This document shows positions 26,901 through 36,945 of a stretch of 64,000 nucleotides of DNA, piece by piece. A program made the position numbers and the translations under genes. Under the pieces are notes generated by a model. That model saw nothing but the letters and a program-made list of their open reading frames with translations. It was not told where the DNA came from and did no database searches. Position 1 is the first letter of the stretch. The number at the start of each line of letters is the position of its first letter. The DNA is from Piromyces finnis (taxonomy: Eukaryota > Neocallimastigomycota > Neocallimastigomycetes > Neocallimastigales > Neocallimastigaceae): the NCBI GenBank assembly GCA_002104945.1, contig MCFH01000024.1, positions 634,501 through 698,500 on the forward strand, read 5' to 3'.

Positions 26901-27415
26901 GAGACTTTTCTATTAATGATAATAAATAAATAATTATTTACATTTAGTAATTAACTTTCATAATATAAAAGTATTAATTTTAAAGTTTGTTTTTACTCAT
27001 ATGGCATATATTCAAATCTATCTAAGAAAGCTTCCTTCCATATAATTTCATTTCTGATAATTTTATTCCATGAAGAACATACCCATGATACAATATTCTA
27101 CAATACGAATCACAATTAATATATACATATATTCAAAAGTAATTATTATAATAAATTTATAAATTATATTTACAAGTGTATCAGGATCTAAGTATGAAAA
27201 AATTTTAATAATTAATTCTTCAGGGAGACTTAAGATGTAACATTGTTCTGGATCAATTTTAGTAGATTTCTTCCATGCTCCTTTTACTATTTATATTTTA
27301 ATTATGTTTAATATTAATTTAATTCAATGTTTATCTTTATTATAGCATTACTATATTTATTGTATTTATAATATTTACATGCTGAGACATAATTGCTTAT
27401 AATGGCTGAGTCCAT
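23991..27415 (-). CDS. F-box / WD40 protein with C-terminal ubiquitin-interacting motifs
   Basis: Probable substrate receptor of an SCF ubiquitin ligase. Exons in translation order are 27379-27415, 27174-27286, 26997-27097, 26853-26909, 26587-26702, 26329-26434, 25980-26206 and 23991-25882, giving 882 residues in phase. The F-box lies at about residues 30-80 (LSLPEELIIKIFSYLDPDTL, then SWVCSSWNKII). WD-type blades follow to about residue 540, for example VVTGSADGRVMLWD, IIVGNIAGQVQIWN, GMIYIWNF, IVTAGSDGKVNVID and NSIKVWDF. A long acidic, Lys-rich region follows. A clear UIM sits near residues 607-626 (EEELMAYAMMLSMEQ), and a UIM-like end closes the protein (EEEYLNYVLQLSLHD). Domain order recalls fission-yeast Pof10-type proteins, but I cannot confirm orthology. 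F-box plus UIM suggests it both recruits Skp1 and binds ubiquitin. Confidence 0.88.
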
Positions 27416-27689
27416 GATTATTTTATTTTTTTAAAAATGAAAAGTATTTAAATAATTTATATTATTTTTATTTGAAATTCCTAATTTAAATTTGCTTAAC
27501 TTTTTTTTATTTTTTGTTTTATTATATAATCTTATATATATAATAAAATCAATAATTATTACTTTTACTAAAATGTAAAAATACTTTTCTGCCTTTTTAT
27601 CTTAAAAATAAAATAAAAGAAACTAAAGATATAAATTCTTAACAAATTAACTTTTATATAATAGTGATATTTAATTGGATAAAGTATTT

Positions 27690-27785
<96 letters not shown>

Positions 27786-28337
27786 TATCCTATTAATCCT
27801 ATTAATTCAATCATGGTAAAAATTTAAAGGGAAAACTTTTTAAAGTGAAAAATGGAAAATATAGAGAGCTTATATTCTATCAAAACAATTTCACCGCCCT
27901 AAATGAAATAAAACAAAGCATAAAAGTATATATATGTATTGAAATTTATAAATATTATTAACGAATTAAATATCAAATAACATAAAGGATTATTTGCAAA
28001 TGTAAAAAAAATAATGTATTTTTCTTTTTTAAATATTATTAATTTATTTATTTTATTAATTTATTTATTTTATTAATTTATTTATTTTATTATTTATTAT
28101 TTATTATTTTACTTTATTTTATGATATTTACATTTAAATTATATAACTATATATTGTTCTTTCTATACATAATTAATTGCTAGTTGTTTAAAGTTTTTAT
28201 ATATTTTATTAGATACATTATTCTTTTTATATAACAGTAAATTATTGGGGTTTATTTATACAATTTATACCTTTAGATATTCTATATTCTTCATTGATTA
28301 ATGGTTCTAATCATTTATTAGATATTATTTAAACTAT
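27416..28337. other. Intergenic; long (ATTT)n and related tandem repeats
   Basis: This is upstream of the F-box gene and downstream of the CMD-cupin gene. It holds the (ATTT)n tract at 27688-27786 and a 19-bp AATTTATTTATTTTATT-type repeat at about 28036-28110. No gene is seen. Confidence 0.65.
27688..27786. repeat. (ATTT)n tetranucleotide microsatellite, ~24 units
   Basis: Near-perfect ATTT units run for about 97 bp, the longest pure simple repeat in the window. Confidence 0.92.
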
Positions 28338-29078
28338 TTATAACTTTAAATATTCTTCATCGGTAACTGGTTCTAACCATTCATTAGATAAGTTTTCACC
28401 TGGAATTTCAAAAGCAAGATGACTGAACCATGAGTCTTTCTTGGCACCATGCCAATGCTTAACATTTGCTGGAATAGTAACAATTACACCAGGTTTTAAA
28501 CTTTGAGCTGGTTTGCCAAATTCTTGGTACCAACCTTCACCATCGACACAAATTAAAACTTGACCACCACCACTAGTGGAATGATGAACGTGCCAATTAT
28601 TTCTACATTTTGGTTCAAAAGTAACATTACATATCATCAATGGGTCCTTTTTTGGATCAGTTAAAAGGTTTAAGAAGGAATTACCAATAAAATATTTAGC
28701 ATAGGCATCATTTGGTTGACCTAAACCAAAGAATCCACCATGTTGTTCTGGTTTATCTTCATCCTTATAAACTTCTTTAGCATATCTGAATGCAGCCCAG
28801 GCATTTGGCCATCCAGCATAAAAAGCAACATGAGTAAGAATTTCAGCCATTTCAGTTTTAGTGACACCATTATTTTTAGCAGACATCATATGATATTGTA
28901 ATGAAGAATCTGTAATACCTTTTGAAACTAAGGATGTAACAGTAACAATAGATCTAATTTTTAAAGATAATTTATCTTCTCTGTCCCAAACTTGACCAAA
29001 TAATACATCATCGTTTAATTCGGCAAATTTTGGAGCAAAATCACCTAATTGATCACGTCCAGCAGTTTGTTTTGGCAT
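28338..29078 (-). CDS. Carboxymuconolactone decarboxylase-cupin fusion protein
   Basis: Intronless, 246 residues. The N-terminal half (about residues 25-105) is a carboxymuconolactone decarboxylase/AhpD-like fold, with the family helix TEMAEILTHVAFYAGWPNAW (Glu79 and His83 are the usual proton-relay positions). It lacks the CxxC pair of true AhpD peroxidases. The C-terminal half (about 150-225) is a cupin with metal-ligand motifs NWHVHHSTSGGGQ (His163, His165/166, Gln173) and PGVIVTIPANVKHWHG (His208, His210). This two-domain arrangement is typical of bacterial and archaeal proteins annotated as CMD-cupin, whose substrate is generally unknown. There is no signal peptide, so it is probably cytosolic. 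No introns, against 4 to 22 in neighbouring housekeeping genes, and the bacterial architecture both suggest acquisition from rumen bacteria. The exact reaction is not inferable. Confidence 0.93.
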   Translation of the reverse strand: MPKQTAGRDQLGDFAPKFAELNDDVLFGQVWDREDKLSLKIRSIVTVTSLVSKGITDSSLQYHMMSAKNNGVTKTEMAEILTHVAFYAGWPNAWAAFRYAKEVYKDEDKPEQHGGFFGLGQPNDAYAKYFIGNSFLNLLTDPKKDPLMICNVTFEPKCRNNWHVHHSTSGGGQVLICVDGEGWYQEFGKPAQSLKPGVIVTIPANVKHWHGAKKDSWFSHLAFEIPGENLSNEWLEPVTDEEYLKL

Positions 29079-29858
29079 ATTTTTTTGCTTTATTAATAAT
29101 GTAAATATTTATTTAATATTAAAAAAAAAAAAAAAAAAAAAAAAGAAAATTAAAATATTTATATATTTTAATGCACTTATATTTTCCGCTAATTTAATAA
29201 AATATATAATAATCCGATAATTATTTATTAAATAGCTTTTTTCTTTAGAAAAAAAATACAAAATTTATATATATTACTTATATTATTCCTATTTAAATTT
29301 GATTATTTCTTTATAAATATATATATAATATTAAATAAACATGTATCATTTTCACATTATCATGACTCAATAGATAGCTTACCATTTTGAAGTATAAGAA
29401 GGTTGATTGGTTAGTATTTTAATATAAAAATAACTATTAATTAAAAAAATATTATTACTAATTACTAATTGAAAATAAATATTTCCGCATTTTTTCCCAT
29501 TAATGGAAAAAAAAAAGCAACTCCATAAAATAATAATATATTTTATTATTACAACTTCAATTAAGTACAAAAATTATTACAATAAATATTTAATTTTTTT
29601 TATTATTATTATATTTATTTTATTATTTTTTTATTTATTTTACACATTATTTAAGTTTTTTATATATTTAAAAATTCTTTTAATCATTATAATTAAAATA
29701 TTTTTTCTATAATATTATTGATATTAAAATTAATATCTCTATATATCTCAATTATTGAAATATTAAATAATATAAACATTTTTTGTAATTGAATAAGTAT
29801 ATGTAAGATTGAATAAGTATATATATATAATTTTTTAAATTATTTTTAATTAATCAAT
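29079..29858. other. Intergenic; nothing recognisable
   Basis: Spacer between the CMD-cupin gene and the GH3 gene, both on the minus strand. A poly-A run sits at about 29120-29143. The short frames at 29379-29570 and 29503-29712 are AT-bias artefacts. Confidence 0.65.
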
Positions 29859-32249
29859 TTAGTTCTTTTTAACAATACATTTTCTAACCTTCTTGATAGT
29901 GTCAGCAGAAGCAACATCTTTCTTTGGTTCTTCATCAGCTGAAATTTCATCTTCAACATCAGCAGAATCATTCTTTTGTTCTTCTTCAACAGATGCTTCA
30001 CCAGCTTCTTCATCACTTTCAACTTCCTTAACATCTTCATCATTACCTGAAACATCTGGAATTTCTTCATCTTCAGAATCATTTGGTTCATTTTCGTCAC
30101 CGACAGCAGCAGAAACGGTAACCTTAAGTGGTAAATCTCTAGCATTAGAACCAGCGTAAACAGTGTATTCACCATCTTCTGGTTTAACAAAGTCCTTAAC
30201 ATCGACATCATAGTAAGAAAGATCGTGGTTGTCAATTAAAATAGTTGTCTTTTCACTTTGACCAGCTTCTAACATGATTTTATCGAATCCCTTGAATAAA
30301 CGAACTGGGTAATCCTTAACTGATTCTGGGAAGGAAAGGAAAATCATTGGAACAGCAGCACCAGCAACATCACCAGTGTTCTTGACTGTTAAAGTGACAT
30401 AAAGACCATCTTCAGTCATGTCAGCAACAATGTCAGAGAATTCGAAGGTAGTGTAAGATAAACCATAACCGAAAGCAAAGGTTGGTTCAATTTCTTTCTT
30501 ATCGAACCAACGGTAACCAACGAAAAGACCTTCATCGTAATCATATTGAGTTTTTTCTTCACCACCACCTGGAAGAGCATCATCATATTTAACATCGGTT
30601 GGGTAGTCTTCACGTGGAGCCCAAGTGTATGGTAAGTGACCTGATGGGTTAACATCACCGAATAATACATCAGCAATAGCATTACCAGTTTCTTGACCTG
30701 GGAAACCAGCGAAAACAATACCCTTTACCTTATCAATAAATGGAACATTGACTGGACCTGGAGCATGAATAACAACAATGGTATTTTTATTAACTGAAGC
30801 AACGGCATCAACTAATTCATTACCACCATGCCATAAGTCTAAGTCTAAACGATCACCCTTATTTCCTTCGACAGTAATGTATTCTTCTCCAGAATCGGCT
30901 TGAACGAAAACAATAGCTAAATCAGCATCCTTTGCAGCAGCTGCACCACCTTTAGCATCATCTTCACCATAACTAACAACCTTTATTTTATCCTTCTTAG
31001 CTCTCTTTGTAATAGCGGAAAGTGGATCAATAACGTATTTGAAATCGGTTGTACCAGAACCCCAACCAAGTGGGAGGGTACCATTAGCACATTGCATATC
31101 AGTACAGAAAGTAGCTGGCATAGCATCCTTACCAATAATAGCAATCTTTTTAACCTTTTTGTTAATTGGAAGGACCTTATTATCATTCTTTAATAATACT
31201 GTACTATCAGCAGCAACCTTTCTGTTAAGAGCAATGTTTTCTTTAGTGAGAGTGTCAACAGTTAAGTTAACTTCTGGATAATCTTCTAATTGACCAGCTT
31301 TAATTAAAGAACGAACAATACGTAAAGCAGCATCATCTAATCTTTCTTGTGAGAAGATACCTTTATCAATACATTCTTGAATATGTTCACCCCAGAAACT
31401 GTCACCAACGAAATCTGGACCCCAGTATTTACCACCTGGCATATCCATATCCATACCAGCGCCGAAACTCTTTTCAACATCGTAAATAGACCACCAGTCA
31501 GACATAACAAAACCTTGGAATCCCATCTTACCCTTTAAAACATCGGTTAAGAGTCTCTTGTTTTGAACAGAGTAAGTTCCATTAATAGCATTGTATGAAG
31601 ACATAACAGAGTCTACAGAACCATCATTGATAGCACGGTAGAATGGATCAATATAAACTTCCCAAAGGGCTTGTTCTGGAATGTTTGAGGAAGAAGCCCC
31701 ACGATTGTTTTCTTGATCATTACCAACAAAGTGCTTAGCGGTAGCTATAACACCTTGAGATTGGATACCCTTAATAACTTGGATACCAACTTGACCGGCT
31801 AAGAATGGGTCTTCACCATAACTTTCCCAGATTCTACCAGAAGCTGGAGCACGTTGAATGTTCATAGCTGGAGATAAAGCAGCGTTAATACCTCTTTGAT
31901 AGAATTCATTACCTTGAGCAGCACCAACCTTATAGTATAAATCTCTATCAAAAGTAGAAGCAGTATTAATTGCAGCTTGCCATGAAGTAGCTGATCCTTC
32001 AGCAAATCTTACACCAGCTGGACCATCTTGAAGGCAAAGACCTTTAAATCCTTTTCTTTCAATTGGATCAATTGAACCAACACAAATACCTTGCATATTT
32101 TCTCTACCGGTGGTAAGAGTAATTTTTTCTTCATTGGTTAAATCAGCACACCATTCTCTAGCCTTAGCATCGGCTTCTTCCCAAGTCATAGCAATTGACT
32201 TAGAAACAAAAAGAAGTGCAACAGTAGATAAAGCAGAGGCGAACTTCAT
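29859..32249 (-). CDS. Secreted GH3 beta-glucosidase with acidic C-terminal tail
   Basis: Intronless, 796 residues. It releases glucose from cellobiose and short glucans by the retaining GH3 mechanism. The signal peptide is MKFASALSTVALLFVSKSIA. The GH3 N domain contains LQDGPAGVR, GRIWESYGEDPFL, the KHFVGNDQE motif (from Lys172) and VMSDWW with the nucleophile Asp251. The C domain contains DSGEEYITVEGNKGDR, which probably supplies the acid/base Glu, and GFPGQETGNAIADVLFG. A fibronectin-III-like domain follows (YGLSYTTFEFSD onward to about residue 695). The last ~95 residues are a strongly acidic Glu/Asp/Ser tail, closing with a basic end that has a single Cys (KKVRKCIVKKN). No dockerin is present. 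Together with the GH9 enzyme and the CotH protein it forms a loose biomass-degrading neighbourhood, not a cluster. Confidence 0.96.
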   Translation of the reverse strand: MKFASALSTVALLFVSKSIAMTWEEADAKAREWCADLTNEEKITLTTGRENMQGICVGSIDPIERKGFKGLCLQDGPAGVRFAEGSATSWQAAINTASTFDRDLYYKVGAAQGNEFYQRGINAALSPAMNIQRAPASGRIWESYGEDPFLAGQVGIQVIKGIQSQGVIATAKHFVGNDQENNRGASSSNIPEQALWEVYIDPFYRAINDGSVDSVMSSYNAINGTYSVQNKRLLTDVLKGKMGFQGFVMSDWWSIYDVEKSFGAGMDMDMPGGKYWGPDFVGDSFWGEHIQECIDKGIFSQERLDDAALRIVRSLIKAGQLEDYPEVNLTVDTLTKENIALNRKVAADSTVLLKNDNKVLPINKKVKKIAIIGKDAMPATFCTDMQCANGTLPLGWGSGTTDFKYVIDPLSAITKRAKKDKIKVVSYGEDDAKGGAAAAKDADLAIVFVQADSGEEYITVEGNKGDRLDLDLWHGGNELVDAVASVNKNTIVVIHAPGPVNVPFIDKVKGIVFAGFPGQETGNAIADVLFGDVNPSGHLPYTWAPREDYPTDVKYDDALPGGGEEKTQYDYDEGLFVGYRWFDKKEIEPTFAFGYGLSYTTFEFSDIVADMTEDGLYVTLTVKNTGDVAGAAVPMIFLSFPESVKDYPVRLFKGFDKIMLEAGQSEKTTILIDNHDLSYYDVDVKDFVKPEDGEYTVYAGSNARDLPLKVTVSAAVGDENEPNDSEDEEIPDVSGNDEDVKEVESDEEAGEASVEEEQKNDSADVEDEISADEEPKKDVASADTIKKVRKCIVKKN

Positions 32250-34286
32250 TTTGGTTATTTTAATTTATGTTTATTATATTAATATATTTTTATATTGCTT
32301 TTAATTATGTTTTATTTTTTTTTTTACAAAATTTCTTTATTTTTTTTCAAAAATTATATAAATAATAATTTATATTTTTTTTTATAGTTTATACACAATT
32401 TTATTAAATTATTTGAGGTTTATATATATATACTTATTCTTTTATTTTTAATATAATATTTTTTATTATATTAATGTTGTTAAAATAAGAAGGAAATTAC
32501 TACACTTTTATACTTTTTTCAATTATATTAATACTTATTTTTTTTGTTTAATATTATATAACGGTTATTTTTTGTATATACTTTTTATATTTTTCTTTTG
32601 ATTAGTTAAAGCATAATAATAATATTTTTTGTTAAAAAAATATATTAAATTGAAGGTTAATATGTTCATTTAATTTAATTCTTTGAAAATTGTATATTAA
32701 AATATATTAATTTGAGATATTAGTTTTATTTATATTATTATTGTTTAGTTTACCTATGATATTTATTCAGGTTTTTTTTTGTGTGTCTATATTAAAAATA
32801 TATTTATTTTTTATATTAGTAATTTACCCACAAAATATTAAAATAATTTTAAATAGTAATATTATTCTATATTTTATTTTAAATAAGTTAGGAGTATATA
32901 CTATATTTATTTCATTTTTATTTTAAGAAGGATTAATTAAATATATTAAAAAATACTAAAAAAAAATAAATTTAATTTAATTAATGATTTTTATATTTTT
33001 AATTATTAAGGCATATGGAATGAAAATTATTTGCTATATTTTCAATATTTATTGAATTTATTTATGTTAGAATGAAAAAAATATGTATATAAATAATAAT
33101 ATTAATATTAATAGTGAAAAAAAGTATTATTATTATTATTATTCTAATTATTATTACTATGTATGACTATGATAATATGATGATGATGACAATTTATTAT
33201 AGTTTAAAATTTGGGATTTTTTTAAAAATTCTCCAAAGTAATATATGATTAATGAGAGTTGTGTAACCACGGTTAAAATAAAATAAAATATTCTATTGTT
33301 TATAAATATTATTAACATTAACTTTATTTTTTATCTTTTATTGAAAGGTTAGAATAAATAATATCCTTACTATCTCCTTTTATTACCACCAAATACATCA
33401 TTTTTATTCTAAATAATAAAAATATTAAATATAATAATTACCTAATTTTCCATATCTTTAATATTTTAATAATTCTATTAAATAATAAATTTAATTAATG
33501 ACCATTTATTATTCAGATGATTAAAAATATAATTATATCAATAATAAAAATAAAACTGTTTTTATTTTATTTTATAGATATTATAGTATTAAAACTATTT
33601 TCTCATATCCATTTTATTAAAAACTCCTTTTTTTTTTTTTAAAAAAAACTAAGAATAAATTATAACTATTTCTTTCTTCTTTATTTACTAACAAACAAAA
33701 TATTATAATAAAAAAAAATCTATATTCTATATCCTATTATCTTATTATTATATTAACAACATCAACAGTAATAGTCGCAATAAAATTTTATTTTATTAAA
33801 AACGAAAATTTACTTTTCAAATATAATATTAATAATATTTATTTTGAAAATAAATATTAAAAAATAAAAAAAAAAAAAAATGCTTAAAAGAAATAACAAT
33901 AAAATAAAATATGAATATATTATATAATATGATATATATTATATGATAATTTTCTCTATTATTATTGAAATTAAATAGTAATAAAAATAAAAAAAGTACA
34001 CTTTATTTAAAATTTTATAAATTATATTAAGTGCTTTATTAAAAAATTATTTATGATGTGAATCTAATTATTGTATAAATAATAATAATAAAATGAAATG
34101 TTGAAGATTATTGATTGTATTGTAAATTTTGTATGAAAAAAATATTTTAAATATTTGTTAATTATAAAACTTTTTCAACATCAAATAAACAATTGTCTAT
34201 TTTGAATAAATTATTGGGAATAATTTTGGAAATAAATTAATTTATTCATGAAATAACATATATTCGCATATATATTAATTAATGAT
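32250..34286. other. Intergenic, 2 kb; no gene recognised
   Basis: AT-rich DNA upstream of the GH3 gene, whose promoter it must contain, and downstream of SRP9. One AT-biased frame at 32741-32926 (MFSLPMIFIQVFF...) looks like a random hydrophobic translation. No repeat family or RNA gene is seen. Confidence 0.6.
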
Positions 34287-35686
34287 TTATTTATTGCTTT
34301 TCTTTCCCTTCTTCTTCTTACCAGGCTTTGGTGAAGTAACAGTATTAGAGATGGTAGCTTTATGTTATATAAATTAATTAAATAAATTTAAATTTATTAG
34401 TATTTTTAAAATAGAATTATATAAACAGTACTATTATGTATATTAATATTTTACGTTGTATTTAATACTTTAAATATATTATCATTGTTATTATGATTAA
34501 TAATAACGATTGTAACTGAAATAATTTTGATATATTGTGTTTTGCATATATTATAATAATACAAATAAAATATTATATACAACAGTAAATAATAATTAAT
34601 GTTTACCATCAAGTGGTTTGGCTTCTAAACTCTTCTTAGTATTTAACATCTTTTTAAGTAAAGATCTGTTTAATTTTTCCATCTTTTTAATGTCACTAGC
34701 ATATTCAGTTTTATATTTAATACACTGTAATTTGATGATTGTTTAAATTAATGAAATTATCTTTTAATAAATTATAATGAAAAGTAATAATTTATTTTAA
34801 TAAATTCTTACGGTTGGTCCATCGGTAACTTTAAGAACAAGTTTGGTATCAACATTTCTGTATTTAACAAGGTATCTTGTCTTTTTTTTAATTAATATAA
34901 ATTAAGTAAATTTATTATATTAGTGATATAAAATAAAAAAATATATTGAATTTATTATTAATAATATTTAAAAATGTATATTGAAAAAAAATAAGAAAAT
35001 TGTGTAAAATCATTAAAATATTAAATGTTAATTAATTTTATATATATTTTATTCTGATAATTAAAAATGAATATTGAGATTTCATTTTTAAGCGGATTAT
35101 TAAAAAATAAAATTTATAATTAATTTATGGTATTTAAATCATTTGATTTTTACTTATTTTTAGTGGATTATTAAAAAATCAAATTTATAATTAATTTATG
35201 GTATTTATAATCATTTGATTTTTACATATTTTTAATGGATTACTAAGAAACAATCAAATTTAAAATTAATTTATGGTATTAATAATCATTTGAATTTATT
35301 GATTATTATAATATTAAATTATTAAATTAAAAACCCCAATTTTTTCCATCTAAATAAAGATTATTGCTAATATCAATATGGTTTTTCAATTTTTGAATAA
35401 ACATTATTGCATCCATTTTATTGTTATTGTTAATAATATATCATTATGATCTTCATTCATATTAACTACTTTGCATTAAAAAATAAAATCCAATAGATAT
35501 AAAGTTATTGTTTATAATAACATCTATTCATCTTCATCTTTTATTTTGTTTTTATATTTGCCTTTTTTTTTTTTTTATTTTTCTGTTTCAAATTAAAAAA
35601 ATATTTATATATACTTTAAAAGGAGAGGCCATATATAATTCTTCAACAGCCTTCTTGAATGTATCCCAATCGTCAATATAAACCAT
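34287..35686 (-). CDS. SRP9: Signal recognition particle subunit SRP9
   Basis: Binds the Alu domain of SRP RNA (with SRP14) and supports elongation arrest during ER targeting. Exons in order are 35615-35686, 34812-34880, 34607-34724 and 34287-34357, in phase, giving 109 residues. It was found by splicing only, as each exon is under 120 bp. The protein starts MVYIDDWDTFKKAVEELYMA and continues with the family signature TRYLVKYRNVDTKLVLKVTD, then KYKTEYASDIKKMEKLNRSL. The C-terminal end is a Lys-rich tail (PGKKKKGKKSNK) seen in several fungal and protist SRP9 proteins. Intron 1 is long (about 730 bp) and carries a 71-bp tandem repeat. The call rests on length, order of motifs and the basic end; the alternative Srp21 name used in yeast is for the same family. 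Confidence 0.9.
35087..35300. repeat. Three tandem copies of a ~71-bp repeat in SRP9 intron 1
   Basis: Copies begin at about 35094, 35165 and 35237, each with GGATTA near the start, then AATTTATGGTATT and ATCATTTGA. The first two copies are nearly identical and the third is more diverged. The repeat is confined to the intron. Confidence 0.9.
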
Positions 35687-36945
35687 TTTTCTTTCTTTTT
35701 TTTTATTAAAATTAAAGATTTTAAATTGGATTAATAAAAAAAAAAAACAAACAAATAAATAAAACTAATAATTGAAAATTCAATATATATATAAAATTTA
35801 ATCCACCAATAGAAATATTATTAATAATTATATAATTAAATCAACCATATTTAAAATAATATATATGATGGATATTATAAATTATGGTAAAGTGTTAAGA
35901 TAAAAATATATAATTATTATAAATATAACACTAAAAGTATTATTAATAAATATATTATTGTTAAAAGAGATGTATTGTTAATTCATGTTATTGTTATTTG
36001 CTTATTATTATTTATTATTTATTATATATGATTTTATTTATTATATTTTCATTAAAGAAAAATTATTAATATTCTTTATTATAACAAAAAAAGATGTTTT
36101 TTTTAATTTTTTAGTTTCCATTGTTATTAATTATTTTTCATTTACATAAATAAGCAATTATAAAAATTTATACTATAAAAAGTAGGAGTAATAGCGTATG
36201 AGTGCATTTATAAATTGTTTTTTTTTTTTTTTTTTTTTTTTTTTGGTTTTGTTTTGTTTATGAATATTGGAATGATCCATCAAACAAAATTATTTAATAT
36301 TTGTTTAATATATTATTATATATAAAATTAAATATCAAGGTTAATATCAATTAAATTTCAAATATATTAGAATATTTTAATTAAATCATTTATTCTGAAG
36401 TACTATTTTTAAAATAGAATAAATATTCGTTTTAACCTTGTAAAAAAGATTCTTTTTTCATAAAAGAACTATAACTTTTATATATATTAATTATATATAG
36501 AAAGGACTTTTTTTTTTTTTTTTTTTAAAAAAAAAAGAAGTTAAAAAAGTCATTTTTTATTTTTATTTTACATTTATATATTTTTTTCTTTTGCATTTTT
36601 ATAAAGAAAAATCAATTTTGTTTTAATACTTTTTTTTTTTTGTTATTATTATTGTTGCTTTAATAACAATAATAATAGTAATAATAATAAGAAGAAATAA
36701 AGTTTCTTTGTATTTGAATAAAAAAAAAAAAAGAAAAAAGTAATATAATATATAAAATTAAAATTATTAAATAATATATAAAATTAAAATTATTAAATAA
36801 TAAAATTAAATACTAACATTACTTAAATGAATCATAACAGCATTTAAATAATATTATGAATTAATCTTAACACATAATATAAAAAGATTGACTGTTTAAA
36901 CAAATATATAAATTTATAAAGATAAGACCAAGCAATATTTACAAA
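35687..36945. other. Divergent intergenic region; homopolymers
   Basis: Holds the upstream regions of SRP9 (minus) and the intersectin-like gene (plus). Poly-T runs lie at about 36220-36244 and 36508-36526. No gene or defined promoter element can be told apart. Confidence 0.6.

Noticed and set aside
29846-32304. Open frames on both strands overlapping the GH3 gene
   Set aside because: Composition is biased and none has a recognisable motif; the GH3 frame is complete with catalytic motifs.
32741-32926. 61-codon hydrophobic open frame upstream of GH3
   Set aside because: Phe/Ile/Leu codons are expected from random T-rich DNA; there are no neighbouring exons in phase.
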